In this document: positions 46,303 through 56,265 of the stretch, in pieces
Layout of the letters: each line of letters starts with the position of its first letter
Position numbering within the stretch: the stretch's first letter is position 1
Assembly (NCBI GenBank): GCA_019359215.1
Contig: JAHHHS010000012.1
Coordinates: 49,222-113,221, forward strand
Source of the DNA: Nostoc indistinguendum CM1-VF10
GTDB taxonomy: Bacteria > Cyanobacteriota > Cyanobacteriia > Cyanobacteriales > Nostocaceae
Direction of reading: 5' to 3'
Length of the DNA stretch: 64,000 nucleotides
Notes under the pieces: model-generated
The model's input: the letters and a program-made list of their open reading frames with translations, nothing else
Told to the model about the DNA's origin: nothing
Databases searched by the model: none
Program-made: the position numbers and the translations under genes

Positions 46303-47523
46303 ATGGAGAGTAAAAATAATGGCAGGGCTATATTCGTCTTATTTTTGACTGTATTTATAGACTTGCTAGGTTTCGGAATTATTTTGCCGATACTACCTTT
46401 GTATGCTGAACAATTCGGCGCAAAACCTAATGAGGCGACTCTACTTGTAGCTATTTATTCTTTAATGCAGTTCTTATTTGCACCATTATGGGGCAGATTT
46501 AGCGATCGCTACGGTCGTCGTCCAATTTTATTACTTACTTTATTAGGTTCTGTAATTGCATACACTGGGTTAGGTTTTGCCAACTCATTATGGATTTTAT
46601 TTATTGCTCGTAGTCTTGCTGGAATTATGGCAGGGAATATTGCTACTGCTCAAGCATACATAGCAGATATTACCACGCCAGCTAATCGAGCTCGTGGCAT
46701 GGGCATAATCGGAGCAGCTTTTGGCCTTGGTTTCATTCTTGGCCCAGCGATTGGAGGTCTTCTTATCGGATCTGATCCAGACAATGCTAACTTCCATCTA
46801 CCGTCGTTGTTCGCAGCCGGATTATCTTTATTAGCATTGCTTTGCGCTTTGATGTTACTTCCAGAATCTCTAAATTCTGAGACTAAAGCCAAAATCCAAG
46901 CTTATCGCTACCGTCAGCGACGGCTGAACTTGCTACAACTGTCACAACGTCCACAGTTCTGTATGCTTGTTGGCATCTATTTTTTAGTAACCTTTGCTGT
47001 TGCGGCTATGGACTCTACATTAGCTTTATGGTCTAAGCAGGAATTAAACTGGGGCCCTCAACAAACTAGTTATCTTTTTGCTTTCATGGGGATTGTCAGC
47101 ACAATCATTCAAGGAGGACTGATTGGATTCCTCAAGAAACACTTAGGTGAAATAAAGTTACTTACCTTGGGGATATTAGGATTAGGTGTAGGATTACTGC
47201 TAATTGGATTCTCACAAAGCTTAATTTTATTGTTGGTTGCCACCACGCTTGTGGCATGGGGAATTAGTATCAGCCAACCAATATTAAACAGTCTAATTTC
47301 CCAAATGACAGCCGCAGAAGAACAAGGACAAATATTAGGAATTGCCAGTTCTTGCTCTGCGCTAGCACGCATCGCTGGGCCAATATGGGCAGGGGCTAGT
47401 TTTATGAAATTTGGGAGTTCTGCTCCTTTTGTGAGTGGAACTTTAGTAATGCTAGTAGCTTTGACTCTTAGTTTGCAAGTAACTAAAAGTGCATCTGAAC
47501 CAAAGACAGAACGTGTTGCCTGA
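46303..47523 (+). CDS. MFS transporter, TetA-like
   Basis: 406 residues from ATG at 46303; a GTG four codons upstream is also possible. Twelve predicted membrane helices. The first loop has GRFSDRYGRRPILLL, the MFS motif A (loop 2-3), and motif C-like GIIGAAFGLGFILGPAIGGLL lies in helix 5, as in 12-helix drug:H+ antiporters such as TetA. It probably exports a drug or metabolite at the inner membrane. Substrate unknown. The hypothetical membrane protein gene follows 141 bp later. Confidence 0.85.
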   Translation: MESKNNGRAIFVLFLTVFIDLLGFGIILPILPLYAEQFGAKPNEATLLVAIYSLMQFLFAPLWGRFSDRYGRRPILLLTLLGSVIAYTGLGFANSLWILFIARSLAGIMAGNIATAQAYIADITTPANRARGMGIIGAAFGLGFILGPAIGGLLIGSDPDNANFHLPSLFAAGLSLLALLCALMLLPESLNSETKAKIQAYRYRQRRLNLLQLSQRPQFCMLVGIYFLVTFAVAAMDSTLALWSKQELNWGPQQTSYLFAFMGIVSTIIQGGLIGFLKKHLGEIKLLTLGILGLGVGLLLIGFSQSLILLLVATTLVAWGISISQPILNSLISQMTAAEEQGQILGIASSCSALARIAGPIWAGASFMKFGSSAPFVSGTLVMLVALTLSLQVTKSASEPKTERVA

Positions 47524-47664
47524 CAATCTAGGTCTTAGAGAATCTTTTAAAAGTGATGGCTGATGTATCCAAAACTTTAGATCCTCCTAAATCCTCCGAT
47601 AAATTGGATGACTTTGAGGAGGTTATTCCTACTTTTTATTACAAATTAAAAATTACGAATTATT

Positions 47665-48642
47665 ATGACAGGTCGCCGAGTATTGTTTTTAGGCATCTTT
47701 GTAAGTATTCTCCTTACTTACGCAATTTGGCTCGGTGGGAGTATTCCTGCAAGTATCACCAAACTTCCTGACCAAGGATTAAACTGGTACTACTGGAAGC
47801 TTCCCCAAGCAACCTTTTGGAGTCGAGCGACGGCTTGGGGGATGTACCTTGGGCATCAATTTAGCATCTGGGCGTGTATCTTGTGGGCGCAGCGATCGCA
47901 GTTGAAATACAAATCAGCCTTGCACCCGATAAACTACCTTATGCTTGCTATTAATGGTGCATTCATTGCTCTACACTTTCTCCAGACCTATATTTGGTAC
48001 GATGCTCTAGCTCAAGATACTTCAATTTGGGCTTCTCAAGGTGCGGTTGTACTCCTACTGGTGTTCGTACTGATTTTGGAAACGCCTCGACGCGGTTTGT
48101 TTTTTGGCAATTCTGTTCCATTTCATCAACAGTTTTTGCGAATTATCAAGCTGTACCACGGCTATTTTTTTTCCTTCGCCACTATCTATACCTTCTGGTA
48201 TCACCCAATGGAAGCGACTGTGGGGCATTTAATTGGTTTCCTCTATATGTTCTTACTTCTGCTCCAATCGTCGTTGATATTCAACCGCACCCATGTAAAC
48301 CGTTGGTGGACATTTACTTTAGAAATCTCAGTATTATTACATAGTGTTATCGTATCTTTGATGTTGGGACAAAGCAAGTGGCCAACATTTCTCTTTGGTT
48401 TTCTTGGCATTTTAGTACTTACTCAACTCCACGGTCTACCTGTAAGTATCTTGACTAAACGTACTATCTACGGAGCCTTTTTAGTCAGTGTAATGGCCGT
48501 TTATGGACTGACTGAACGCGGCTTGGGCAGAATTTACGAAGTAACCTATATTCCTCTAATTGAGTTTGGGCTAGTTGGCGTAATTTACTTAATCTTCCTG
48601 CTCATCTTATGGACAATTTCTCGTTTGTCAAGACTTAAGTAA
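47665..48642 (+). CDS. Polytopic membrane protein of unknown function
   Basis: 325 residues with about nine hydrophobic helices (e.g. GIFVSILLTYAIWLGG, AVVLLLVFVLILET, LVGVIYLIFLLILW). Conserved-looking polar motifs include YHGYFFSFATIYTFWYHPME with two histidines within membrane segments and NRTHVNRWW. No family is recognised; histidines in helices might bind a metal or heme, which is speculation. It lies 141 bp after the MFS gene, same strand. ATG at 47665. Confidence 0.6.
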   Translation: MTGRRVLFLGIFVSILLTYAIWLGGSIPASITKLPDQGLNWYYWKLPQATFWSRATAWGMYLGHQFSIWACILWAQRSQLKYKSALHPINYLMLAINGAFIALHFLQTYIWYDALAQDTSIWASQGAVVLLLVFVLILETPRRGLFFGNSVPFHQQFLRIIKLYHGYFFSFATIYTFWYHPMEATVGHLIGFLYMFLLLLQSSLIFNRTHVNRWWTFTLEISVLLHSVIVSLMLGQSKWPTFLFGFLGILVLTQLHGLPVSILTKRTIYGAFLVSVMAVYGLTERGLGRIYEVTYIPLIEFGLVGVIYLIFLLILWTISRLSRLK

Positions 48643-49015
48643 TATGATTAGGACTCACGCACACTCTACGATTCTTGGCTTATTGGCGTCTTCTCTACGA
48701 GACGCTACACATTCGCGTAGCATTCCGTTCGCGCAGCGTCCCGTAGGGAAGGAAAGGCGATTCGATAAATTAAGCGTTTTGGCAATTTTTGCGTAAGTCC
48801 TAATGATGTCCGGGCAATTAAGCATAATACCGCCAAGCCCACCCCGCCAAAGCTGCGCTTTAGCTCATAATTCCTCTTTTCTCTGTGTTCTCTGCGCCTA
48901 ATAAGGTTTATTAAAGGAGGTAGAAAACAGGGAGCTTTCTAGCAAGGGGGATAATAAATTCAAATTTGGACAAAGGGTACGAACCGACGCTCTAGTTTTG
49001 GTCAGCAGTATGAAG
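48643..49015. repeat. Repeat cluster, including a partial copy of the MITE-like element
   Basis: 48685-48765 holds dispersed repeats (GTCTTCTCTACGAGACGCTA, CGCGTAGCATTCCGTTCGCG). 48803-48862 (GATGTCCGGGCAATTAAGC, then CCCACCCCGCCAAAGCTGCG) is a truncated copy of the element at 12992-13139. 48875-48900 is an inverted copy of the CACAGAGAACGCAGAG repeat. No gene. Confidence 0.6.
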
Positions 49016-49354
49016 TTAGACAACTGTTAAATTATTCAAGCTGCCTTTGTAGCCACTAATCTCAATCACAGCATCCGTGAGGGCAGAGAATCCATTAGTG
49101 TTATCGTTGAGTACCAGAAAAGTCTGCTGATGATTGTCTTTACCAAGGGTAAAAGTTGCCGCACCTTTAGCTACAAAAGCAGCTGCAGTCAATATCTGTT
49201 GTATATCTGAGAGATTTAGACTCGCAACAGTGCCAAGTTGAACTAAATTAGCCGCGCTAACTGCATACAGCCCATCAATTTTATCTTGAGAAATGTTCAA
49301 GTCAGTTATTTCATCAAAGCTAGACAGCAGTGAATCACTCAGACTACTGAACAC
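49016..49354 (-). CDS. Short protein with bluetail-type C-terminal domain
   Basis: 112 residues. The C-terminal about 60 residues (AAAFVAKGAATFTLG, LVLNDNTNGFSALTDAVIEI, SGYKGSLNNL) match the bluetail domain normally found at the end of large cyanobacterial RTX/cadherin-type surface proteins. The N-terminal half is short and helical, without repeats. Probably the severed end of a bigger gene, though it has an ATG. No ribosome-binding site or operon partner is clear. Confidence 0.55.
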   Translation of the reverse strand: MFSSLSDSLLSSFDEITDLNISQDKIDGLYAVSAANLVQLGTVASLNLSDIQQILTAAAFVAKGAATFTLGKDNHQQTFLVLNDNTNGFSALTDAVIEISGYKGSLNNLTVV

Positions 49355-49715
49355 AAATTTATCAGCGCTACAACCGCAGAACTAAAGTTCACAGGCTTTT
49401 AGCTAAAGTCCGTTTTAACGAACTATAACCTTTTATCAGTCGTCTAAAGACGACTTTCGCTATTAAAGCTGATTCGTAAAGAAAATCTTAAGGATACCCA
49501 ATTCATTGCTGGGTATGACTTTCAGAGAATAAACGCTTAATTTGCTCAAATTCCTGAAACCTTTGCCAGACAAAGACTTTACTCTAGTTTACAAATTAGC
49601 TCTTAGACTGGTGAATTCATTCTGAGGCGGGCTAGATGAGAATGAAATAGCCCTATAGAAAGATTCTTATTATGATACAGTATCAACCTAAATAAACATT
49701 AAAAAATTCACAACT
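49355..49715. other. Spacer with dispersed hairpin repeat
   Basis: 49395-49465 (AAAGTCCGTTTTAACG...ACGACTTTCGCT) is a copy of a known cyanobacterial stem-like repeat. No gene seen. Confidence 0.4.
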
Positions 49716-51164
49716 TTACTCACCACCATTACTAACGATTTTTTGCTGTTGATAACGCAGTTTAAACTGCTGTTGTTGTATTTTATGATCCACAATAGGT
49801 TCAGGATAGCCAACAGCATGACGTTCTAAAGATGGAATTTTACCAGTAACTAAATATTCTGTATCTACAGACCGTAATTCTGACACCCATTGCCGAATAT
49901 ATTCCCCCTCTGGATCAAATTTTTGTGTTTGACTGGCTGGGTTAAAAATTCGCACAGGTTTAGGGTCCATGCCGCTAGAAGCACTCCATTGCCAACCCCC
50001 ATTATTAGCAGATAAATCACCATCAATCAGGTGCTGCATAAAGTATTTTTCACCCAATTGGGGATTAATTAGCAAGTCTTTGGTAAGAAAACTAGCAACA
50101 ATCATTCGGCAACGATTATGCATCCAGCCACTTTCATTCATCTGGCGCATTGCTGCATCCACAATAGGATAGCCTGTTCTTCCTTCGCACCAAGCTTGGA
50201 AATGTTCTTCGTTAGTTTGCCAAGGAAAGTTTTTAAAGGTATCGCGGAAAGCACCATCAGCTAATTCGGGGAAGTTATACATTGCATGTTGATAAAACTC
50301 CCGCCAAGCTAATTCTTGTTGCCATGTGCGAATATTAACAGCTGTTTCCGCGCTGCGGCTGTTTTCTAGTGCTTCTATCGTGGCTTGCCAAACGGTGCGA
50401 ATGCCAATTACGCCAAATTTCAAAGCTGCACTCAGTTGCGATGTTCCGTCCACTGCGGGGAAATTTCGTTGTTCTTGGTATTCAGTAATTGCTTTAGCAG
50501 TAAATTCCTCTAAGCGTTCTTGCGCCGCCACCTCTCCCGGTGAAATAATTAATTCTCCATCCCAAATAAATCCTAAATCTTTGGCTGAAGGTAGCGTTAA
50601 GGCTCCTGCAAGTTGAGCAATTTCCTGTTCAGCTTCTGTTAACCCTTCAACATCTTGCAGAGTTTCTACTGGGTTTGCTTTCGGTTTGGTAATCCAATTT
50701 TTCCAGAAAGGGGTGTAAACGGTGTAAGGTTGATTGCTACCGGTGCGTAATTGCTCTGGGGAGTTGAGGATCTGATCCCAGTTTTGGTTAAGAAACTGAA
50801 TGCCTTTTTCTTTGAGGGCATTTATAACGGTGCGATCGCGTTCTTGCGAATAAGGTTCTACATCCCAATTCCAAAAAACAGCTTTGGCATTTATTGCTTC
50901 TGCTAAAGCTGGTATCGCTTGTACAGGATTGGCGTGGAGTATTAATAACTGGCTACCAACTTCAGCATATCGCTCTTGCAGTTTCTGCAAGCAGCCAATC
51001 ATATAAGTCACTTTCACACGAGCAACATCATCACGTTCCAGAATATTTGGATCAAGGCAAAACACGCCCACCACTTTCGGACTCTGCCGTTTTGCCGCAG
51101 CAAGTCCCGTATTGTCAGAAATGCGTAAATCGCGCCGATGCCAAAACAGAATTAAGTCAGACAT
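49716..51164 (-). CDS. phrA: Cyclobutane pyrimidine dimer photolyase (class I)
   Basis: 482 residues. N-terminal antenna domain starts [15 protein letters not shown]. The C-terminal FAD domain has the tryptophan-rich [15 protein letters not shown], the CPD-specific [19 protein letters not shown] region with an active-site Glu/Trp pair, and [10 protein letters not shown]. Photolyase repairs UV-induced pyrimidine dimers using blue light; the cyanobacterial type uses 8-HDF as antenna. UV repair fits the scytonemin-making lifestyle. Monocistronic, ATG at 51164. Confidence 0.92.
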   Translation of the reverse strand: MSDLILFWHRRDLRISDNTGLAAAKRQSPKVVGVFCLDPNILERDDVARVKVTYMIGCLQKLQERYAEVGSQLLILHANPVQAIPALAEAINAKAVFWNWDVEPYSQERDRTVINALKEKGIQFLNQNWDQILNSPEQLRTGSNQPYTVYTPFWKNWITKPKANPVETLQDVEGLTEAEQEIAQLAGALTLPSAKDLGFIWDGELIISPGEVAAQERLEEFTAKAITEYQEQRNFPAVDGTSQLSAALKFGVIGIRTVWQATIEALENSRSAETAVNIRTWQQELAWREFYQHAMYNFPELADGAFRDTFKNFPWQTNEEHFQAWCEGRTGYPIVDAAMRQMNESGWMHNRCRMIVASFLTKDLLINPQLGEKYFMQHLIDGDLSANNGGWQWSASSGMDPKPVRIFNPASQTQKFDPEGEYIRQWVSELRSVDTEYLVTGKIPSLERHAVGYPEPIVDHKIQQQQFKLRYQQQKIVSNGGE

Positions 51165-51402
51165 TCCCTATTGGATATAGTTCACCCGTACTAGCTTAAA
51201 TGCTAGTGGTACTAATGATCATCATTCTGGCGATAAATTTCTTCTGTTAATGGGCATTGATTATTCTGAAGCTCCATTTCCTTCATCCCCCTCATCTCAC
51301 CATGCCCCATTCCCACAAACCCCGGTTTATCAGTCGGGAATAGTGGTTTTTTAACTTAAAGTTGAGTATACTCTTCTTAACAGTTAATTAGTCTTTTTGG
51401 TC

Positions 51403-51942
51403 ATGGCTAACCTACTACTTGATGACGGTAAGATTGAGAGCGATTTAGGCGAAATAGCTCGTGAACTTGAGCCTCTTGGGATTCAACTCAGACATTACGA
51501 CCCAGGAACATCGCTTCTCTTCCCCGATATGCTAGACCAGGACGTTTTAACTGAGTCTGAGAAACGTTATTGTGTAGAACTCCATAACAGCGTTTTTGAA
51601 TTTATTCAGCAAGAAAATGGCGCTCTCTGGTGGGATTTGCTAAATGTACATCCAGGTTCTTTCAATCTTCACCACCTAATAGCAACTTACGGTCGTTACC
51701 ATACTCATCCTGCTGCTGAACCCCTTTACGTGTTGGCAGGAGAAATGATTTATGGCTTCGTGCGACCTGATGGCAGCCAAGTACAGCTTTTAGTTCAGGC
51801 ACAAGACTATCTTTACATCCCCGCCAACGTTGAGCATTGGTGCAGCCCGACTGCATCGTTAAATTTCAAAGGGATACGCTATTTTGCGATGCCTGCGGCG
51901 GGCTGTGCCAATTCCATAATACTTGTGATTTTTGACTTTTGA
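51403..51942 (+). CDS. ARD-like cupin (acireductone dioxygenase family), end altered
   Basis: 179 residues from ATG at 51403. The cupin metal ligands of acireductone dioxygenase are conserved: H100, H102 and E106 in YHTHPAAEP and H145 in ANVEHW. ARD oxidises acireductone in the methionine salvage pathway using Fe or Ni. The last 15 residues (AGCANSIILVIFDF) look repeat-derived, so the C-terminus may have been replaced. No other salvage genes are adjacent, so an unusual substrate is possible. Photolyase lies divergent upstream. Confidence 0.7.
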   Translation: MANLLLDDGKIESDLGEIARELEPLGIQLRHYDPGTSLLFPDMLDQDVLTESEKRYCVELHNSVFEFIQQENGALWWDLLNVHPGSFNLHHLIATYGRYHTHPAAEPLYVLAGEMIYGFVRPDGSQVQLLVQAQDYLYIPANVEHWCSPTASLNFKGIRYFAMPAAGCANSIILVIFDF

Positions 51943-51965
51943 CTTCTGCCTTGCGGCACTAGTAG

Positions 51966-52345
51966 TCTGGCAAGTCAACTTTGCAGGGTGAGACATCCGG
52001 ATATAAGCATCCCATTTTATTGCGTGCATCCGTAATTTTAAAGCGCCAATTTACACTTGCTTTACTAGAATTGCGATCGCTCTGCCAAGAAGCGATTTCT
52101 TAAGATAGTGTTTGAACGTTAGCAATTCGTCTTTCTAAGCATTGACGAGCTAAAACGGATAACTTAAATTTAGCCAACTTCCATGCTTAGGGGTGTAGTG
52201 GAGTTCCAATTTTTGGACAATCCGACGTGCTTCTTCTGGTGGAAATACTTTGTACAAAGCAGCTGGATTATATGTGTTGAGGTTATTAACTACCAGACGA
52301 ATTGACTCGGCTTGTGGTGAAGTGGGATGAGTAGCGTTCGTCGTA
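51966..52345 (-). pseudogene. IS630-family transposase C-terminal relic
   Basis: Reverse frames read QAESIRLVVNNLNTYNPAAL, then HYTPKHGSWLNL, LARQCLERRIANVQTLSQEI and NWRFKITDARNKMG, separated by frameshifts. These are the last third of an IS630 transposase, including the DDE-end region (HYTPKHGSWLN). The N-terminus is missing. Non-functional. Confidence 0.8.
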
Positions 52346-52501
52346 GTTTGAGGGCTATGTTTGTAAAGGTTTGTAAAATTTTTAAGTTTTTGCGAAAAAT
52401 TTGAGTTTGAGAATGAAATTTTATTAGGTTAATTGCTAAATAATAAAAAGAAAAGTTTGTAACATGATTGATGCTTGGCTAGTCTTCAATACTGGTAATA
52501 G

Positions 52502-53938
52502 TTGTGGAGGTGTGTAATATTTAGCTGGCGTTTTACTTGTTGGAGAAGTTTATTTAGTATTGCTATAACTGGGGCCAGTATTTTACCTGGAAGTTATGCG
52601 TTGGCTCAAATTACTCCAAATGCCTCTATTGTTAATTCTTCTAATGGCGAGATCGCTGACAGCTTTAGAATTATCCAGGGTGGCATTCAAGTAGGCAATA
52701 ACTTTTTTCACAGCTTCTCTGAACTAGATGTATTTACTGGCAGTAGTGCTACTGTTTACTTTGAGTCATTATCTCAACTCAAGAATGTGGTGTTACGTAA
52801 TCGCGGCGGGAGGGCAGGTGTTGCAGGAAAGGGCGGACAAGCAGGTAGTGGATGTAACTGTACTCAACCGCGCTGGACTGTAAACTATTGCACTTGGGCA
52901 TTGATGGCGCAACAAATCAATATAGCTAATGCCGAGTGGAAAGAAATTAGAAGAGAATTATTTCGCTCTTCGGGTGATGCGTTCTATGACGAACAACAAA
53001 ATCGACCCCAGCAGCTTCCAAATTTAGATCCAAACTACCGCTATGGCTGGAAATATATTGGTCTATCACAGCAGAGAGATTTTACTTGTGAGAATGGACT
53101 TATTGGTCAACCGGGACGCAACGGTAGAGATGGGGAACCTGGTAGTTACGGTCAAGTATTGTTAGTCAAGGGTACAGAAATTCCTCAAGAACAAATTAGT
53201 TATAGCAATCGCGTTAGCCTGTTAGTTGATCGAAACATTGGGCTGATCAAGAAAAATTTGTCGAAAAAAACGGGACTACGGAGTTTACTTGGTACTGGTT
53301 CGGATGTCCGAGATAGCTATCGTTTATTAGAAACCGTCCAAGGTTCTTTTAAAGTGTCTTGGCAAACTGTTAAACGCCCACAAGATTTAGGAGATCCTCC
53401 GCTCAAAGCTGAAATTACTGAATCGGGGAAATTGCAATTTTATATTCCAGGCACATTGGATTATATTCTCAATCATTCACAAAACCAAGCTGAAATTGCG
53501 ATTACTGGAGGTATTCACCCCAAACGCTTAGGACGTTTTAAATTTGAAGGATTTGATCGCTTCCCCGATCCCCGCAATTTTACTCTTCTAGATGAAGGTA
53601 AGCTTCTGGGCGAGTTAAAAGCAGTTAAATTGACAATTGTTTTGTCCCAGAACAACTCTAAAGTCAGCGAGATGTCTTACCCACTTGTTCCACATCGACC
53701 TTATCCTCACTGGGCGGATGCTTATAAGATCAATTTGGGCGCGAGCTTTGATTCTTGGCTTCAACCAGGGCAACCTGTTGAGTATGAAATTCGCATTGAA
53801 CAAACTACCCGTTCCGGAGTCACCTATACATCTGGAATGAAAATTGGCTTCGTTGTAAATAAAGTTACTCATTCTCCTGATATTCAATACTACTCAGGAA
53901 CGGCACTAACAGATATCTTAAGGCTTATAAGTAAGTAG
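52502..53938 (+). CDS. Chimeric secreted protein: hemagglutinin-type N-terminus fused to a collagen-like protein
   Basis: 478 residues from a TTG. A signal-like stretch to about 37 is followed by a filamentous-hemagglutinin/TPS motif (QITPNASIVNSSNGEIADSF, GGIQVGNNFFHSFSELDV, TVYF) up to about 90. From ESLSQLKNVVL on, a different protein begins, with collagen-like Gly-x-y (GGRAGVAGKGGQAGSGC, GQPGRNGRDGEPGSYG) and a beta-rich body with cysteines. The hemagglutinin family would continue with an NNxxNVQNI-type sequence, so this joint looks like a recombination. Extracellular location inferred. Confidence 0.6.
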   Translation: MWRCVIFSWRFTCWRSLFSIAITGASILPGSYALAQITPNASIVNSSNGEIADSFRIIQGGIQVGNNFFHSFSELDVFTGSSATVYFESLSQLKNVVLRNRGGRAGVAGKGGQAGSGCNCTQPRWTVNYCTWALMAQQINIANAEWKEIRRELFRSSGDAFYDEQQNRPQQLPNLDPNYRYGWKYIGLSQQRDFTCENGLIGQPGRNGRDGEPGSYGQVLLVKGTEIPQEQISYSNRVSLLVDRNIGLIKKNLSKKTGLRSLLGTGSDVRDSYRLLETVQGSFKVSWQTVKRPQDLGDPPLKAEITESGKLQFYIPGTLDYILNHSQNQAEIAITGGIHPKRLGRFKFEGFDRFPDPRNFTLLDEGKLLGELKAVKLTIVLSQNNSKVSEMSYPLVPHRPYPHWADAYKINLGASFDSWLQPGQPVEYEIRIEQTTRSGVTYTSGMKIGFVVNKVTHSPDIQYYSGTALTDILRLISK

Positions 53939-54171
53939 GCAGGAAAAGTTTAGTTGTGACCGCAATTGATGAGGTGGAAAGGATCGCCCAGCAGACAAAC
54001 AGCATTCAACTGTTTCTGGAGAATGATTAAAGAAGAATTCAGCAATTAAATTCTTACTAAAGAAAAATTGATCCCCCTCTGTAGAATGTAGTACAACCTC
54101 TAACGGAAGCTTATCATGTTTTCACTGATACTGCTATGGATGCTATTAAAATTACATTCTGGTAATAACAA

Positions 54172-54546
54172 ATGGCGAATAATCAACAAATTGCTTACCC
54201 TCTAATCGAACAAGAGCATATAGAGCGTGTAGACACAGAGAAATTAGCCCTGCTCCCTAATCGCCGTCAACAAAAGCCTCTTGTAATAAATCCGCGTTTT
54301 CCCGTTCGGATTCTAAATACAATCACGATTGCCTCTATTGCTAGTAGTTGCTTGTTTGGGATAGGTACGCTTTCATGTTGGGGGTTAGAGATTATTGAAG
54401 CGAATACAAAACCAATTACCTTTAGTAAGCAGTATGAATGGCAGATACGAAAACATATCTGCTTGGGTTGGATGCTTGTTGGGTTTTCCAGTTTTGTTGC
54501 TAGTGCTTCATTCGGTGAAAAGCCTCAGCGACAAATTAACGAATAG
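54172..54546 (+). CDS. Hypothetical protein with two membrane helices
   Basis: 124 residues, ATG at 54172. The N-terminal about 42 residues are polar. Two hydrophobic helices follow (TITIASIASSCLFGIGTLSC and CLGWMLVGFSSFVASASF). No family is recognised. Coding appearance is good. It is followed 68 bp later by another small membrane gene on the same strand, suggesting an operon with related roles. Confidence 0.55.
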   Translation: MANNQQIAYPLIEQEHIERVDTEKLALLPNRRQQKPLVINPRFPVRILNTITIASIASSCLFGIGTLSCWGLEIIEANTKPITFSKQYEWQIRKHICLGWMLVGFSSFVASASFGEKPQRQINE

Positions 54547-54614
54547 TATGTACTAATTGCCAAAGAGCAAGAATCATTGCTTCATTTATTAAACAAACAA
54601 CAACATTTTAAATT

Positions 54615-54821
54615 ATGAAACTACCTCAAATGATTGTCACAACAGTGGCAGCTATCACCTTTGGATACGTCGGCTCACAATACTTCACTAAAAATATTAT
54701 GTATATCATAGGCGGTGGAATAGCTGGGCTTGGTGCAGTAGCATATGTCATTCCGGACAAAACCAAACAAAAGCCAACCTCCGCACAACCGAAGGAGCCT
54801 GTGGGAACTACCCGCCGTTGA
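54615..54821 (+). CDS. Small membrane protein
   Basis: 68 residues, ATG at 54615. Two short hydrophobic stretches (IVTTVAAITFGYVGS and IMYIIGGGIAGLGAVAYVI) and a proline-rich tail (KQKPTSAQPKEPVG). It lies in the wake of the other membrane gene and close to the insertion-sequence zone that begins at 54.9 kb. No family is recognised. Confidence 0.5.
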   Translation: MKLPQMIVTTVAAITFGYVGSQYFTKNIMYIIGGGIAGLGAVAYVIPDKTKQKPTSAQPKEPVGTTRR

Positions 54822-55319
54822 GCGTAGTACTCAGATGGGAGCAAATGCTCAAAAAATTTAATAACAGAACGCCCTTGATGGCGACAAGTTTGTACGACCG
54901 TCGTTAGGGTTCAGACTCAAGTTTTCGTAAAGATGTTGGCAGGTCAGCATTTTCTAAGTTTTCAATGCATCATAAAAGAGATTTGTTAAATTGTTCTTGC
55001 TCATCTTGGGTAAACATTGAGAAGACCAAATTCTCTGGGGAGTTATCTTTACGGATGCTTGTCGCATCCTCATTAAAGCTTGATCTAAAACCCAATGAAG
55101 TTGATTTTCAATTGACCAATGCTGTCGAATCGCAAGCCCTATTTTTTGGGCATCGGCAGGCAATGAACTCAAGTAAAACATTACTTCTTGAGTTGTCTTA
55201 TTCCACAAGTGACGAGTACGAACAACTTTGATAATAGTTTGTAATCCAGACCATTGAGATTGTTTACAGCACTTGCGTCTGTTATGAGGTACAATAAATT
55301 AAAATATAAATACCTTTAA

Positions 55320-55772
55320 ATGAAGTCATACTCTATCGATCTTCGAGAAAAAATAGTTGCGGCACATCTTCAAAAAAATATCTCAATCAGAAAAGTAGCT
55401 AACATATTTTCCGTCTCAAAAAGTTTAGTTCAAAAGCTTGTAAAACAACAAAAACTTGAAGGAAATTTACAATCCAAGCCGCGAGGAAAGCCACAATTTA
55501 GCCATTTAACAAATGCTGACATAGAGTTGAGAGAATTAGTTGAATCACATCCAGATGCAACGTTGATAGAGTTGTGTGAATTATTTGCAGACAAGACTGG
55601 TAATTGGGTAGGACAAAGTGCAATGTGTCGTGCGTTACAGAAACTAGGATTAAATCGGAAAAAAAACAAAGAGGAGTACCCAAGCTCTTACAGAGAGAGT
55701 CCTGAATTTAAGATTAGATTATTGGGAAAAGGTCAGAGACATAGAGCCAGAAAACTTAGTATTTTTGGATGA
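55320..55772 (+). CDS. IS630 transposase, N-terminal frame
   Basis: 150 residues. Helix-turn-helix regions: MKSYSIDLREKIVAAHLQ, then SIRKVANIFSVSKSLVQKLV, which bind the terminal repeats. The frame departs from the family after GLNRKKN, at an A8 run (55659-55666). From there the family reading continues in the +1 phase (LRLDYWEKVRDIEPENLVFL). Expression of the full transposase therefore needs a frameshift or slippage at A8. The frames overlap by 8 bp with the next. Confidence 0.85.
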   Translation: MKSYSIDLREKIVAAHLQKNISIRKVANIFSVSKSLVQKLVKQQKLEGNLQSKPRGKPQFSHLTNADIELRELVESHPDATLIELCELFADKTGNWVGQSAMCRALQKLGLNRKKNKEEYPSSYRESPEFKIRLLGKGQRHRARKLSIFG

Positions 55773-56265
55773 AACTGGTGTTCTACTTGGATTAACGAGG
55801 ACTCATGCCCGTTCACAAATGGGAACAAGAGCTTACTCTTTTAACCCCTTCTATAGAGGCTCAAAAGTTACAATAATTGGAGCAATTAGTATTAAAAAAG
55901 TAGTCGCATTAATGACAATGAATGACTCAATGGATAGCCAAGCATTTGATGTATTTATTGAGAAGTTTTTAGTGCCACAATTATGGTCAGGAGCAGTGGT
56001 AGTGATGGATAACTTATCCGCACATAAACTAGATTCAATCGTGCCAATGATTGAAGCTGTAGGTGCGAAAGTTATTTGTTTATCTTCATACTCTCCCGAT
56101 TTTAATCCAATTGAATTATGGTGGTCACAACTTAAATCTTTTTTACGCAGTTTTGCCCCAACTACAACAGAAATGGTTGATAAACTAATCTCAGTTGCAC
56201 TCGATTTAATAAATCCTCAACATTTAAGAAACTGGTTTGCTAGTTGCTGCTACTGTACCTCATAG
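55765..56265 (+). CDS. IS630 transposase, C-terminal catalytic frame
   Basis: 166 residues in the +1 phase relative to the upstream frame. The DDE catalytic triad is intact: first Asp in LDETGVL, second Asp in VVMDNLSAH, Glu in SPDFNPIELWWSQLK. The element could be active if the two frames are joined by slippage. Stop at 56265, about 17 bp from the right terminus. Confidence 0.85.
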   Translation: MDETGVLLGLTRTHARSQMGTRAYSFNPFYRGSKVTIIGAISIKKVVALMTMNDSMDSQAFDVFIEKFLVPQLWSGAVVVMDNLSAHKLDSIVPMIEAVGAKVICLSSYSPDFNPIELWWSQLKSFLRSFAPTTTEMVDKLISVALDLINPQHLRNWFASCCYCTS

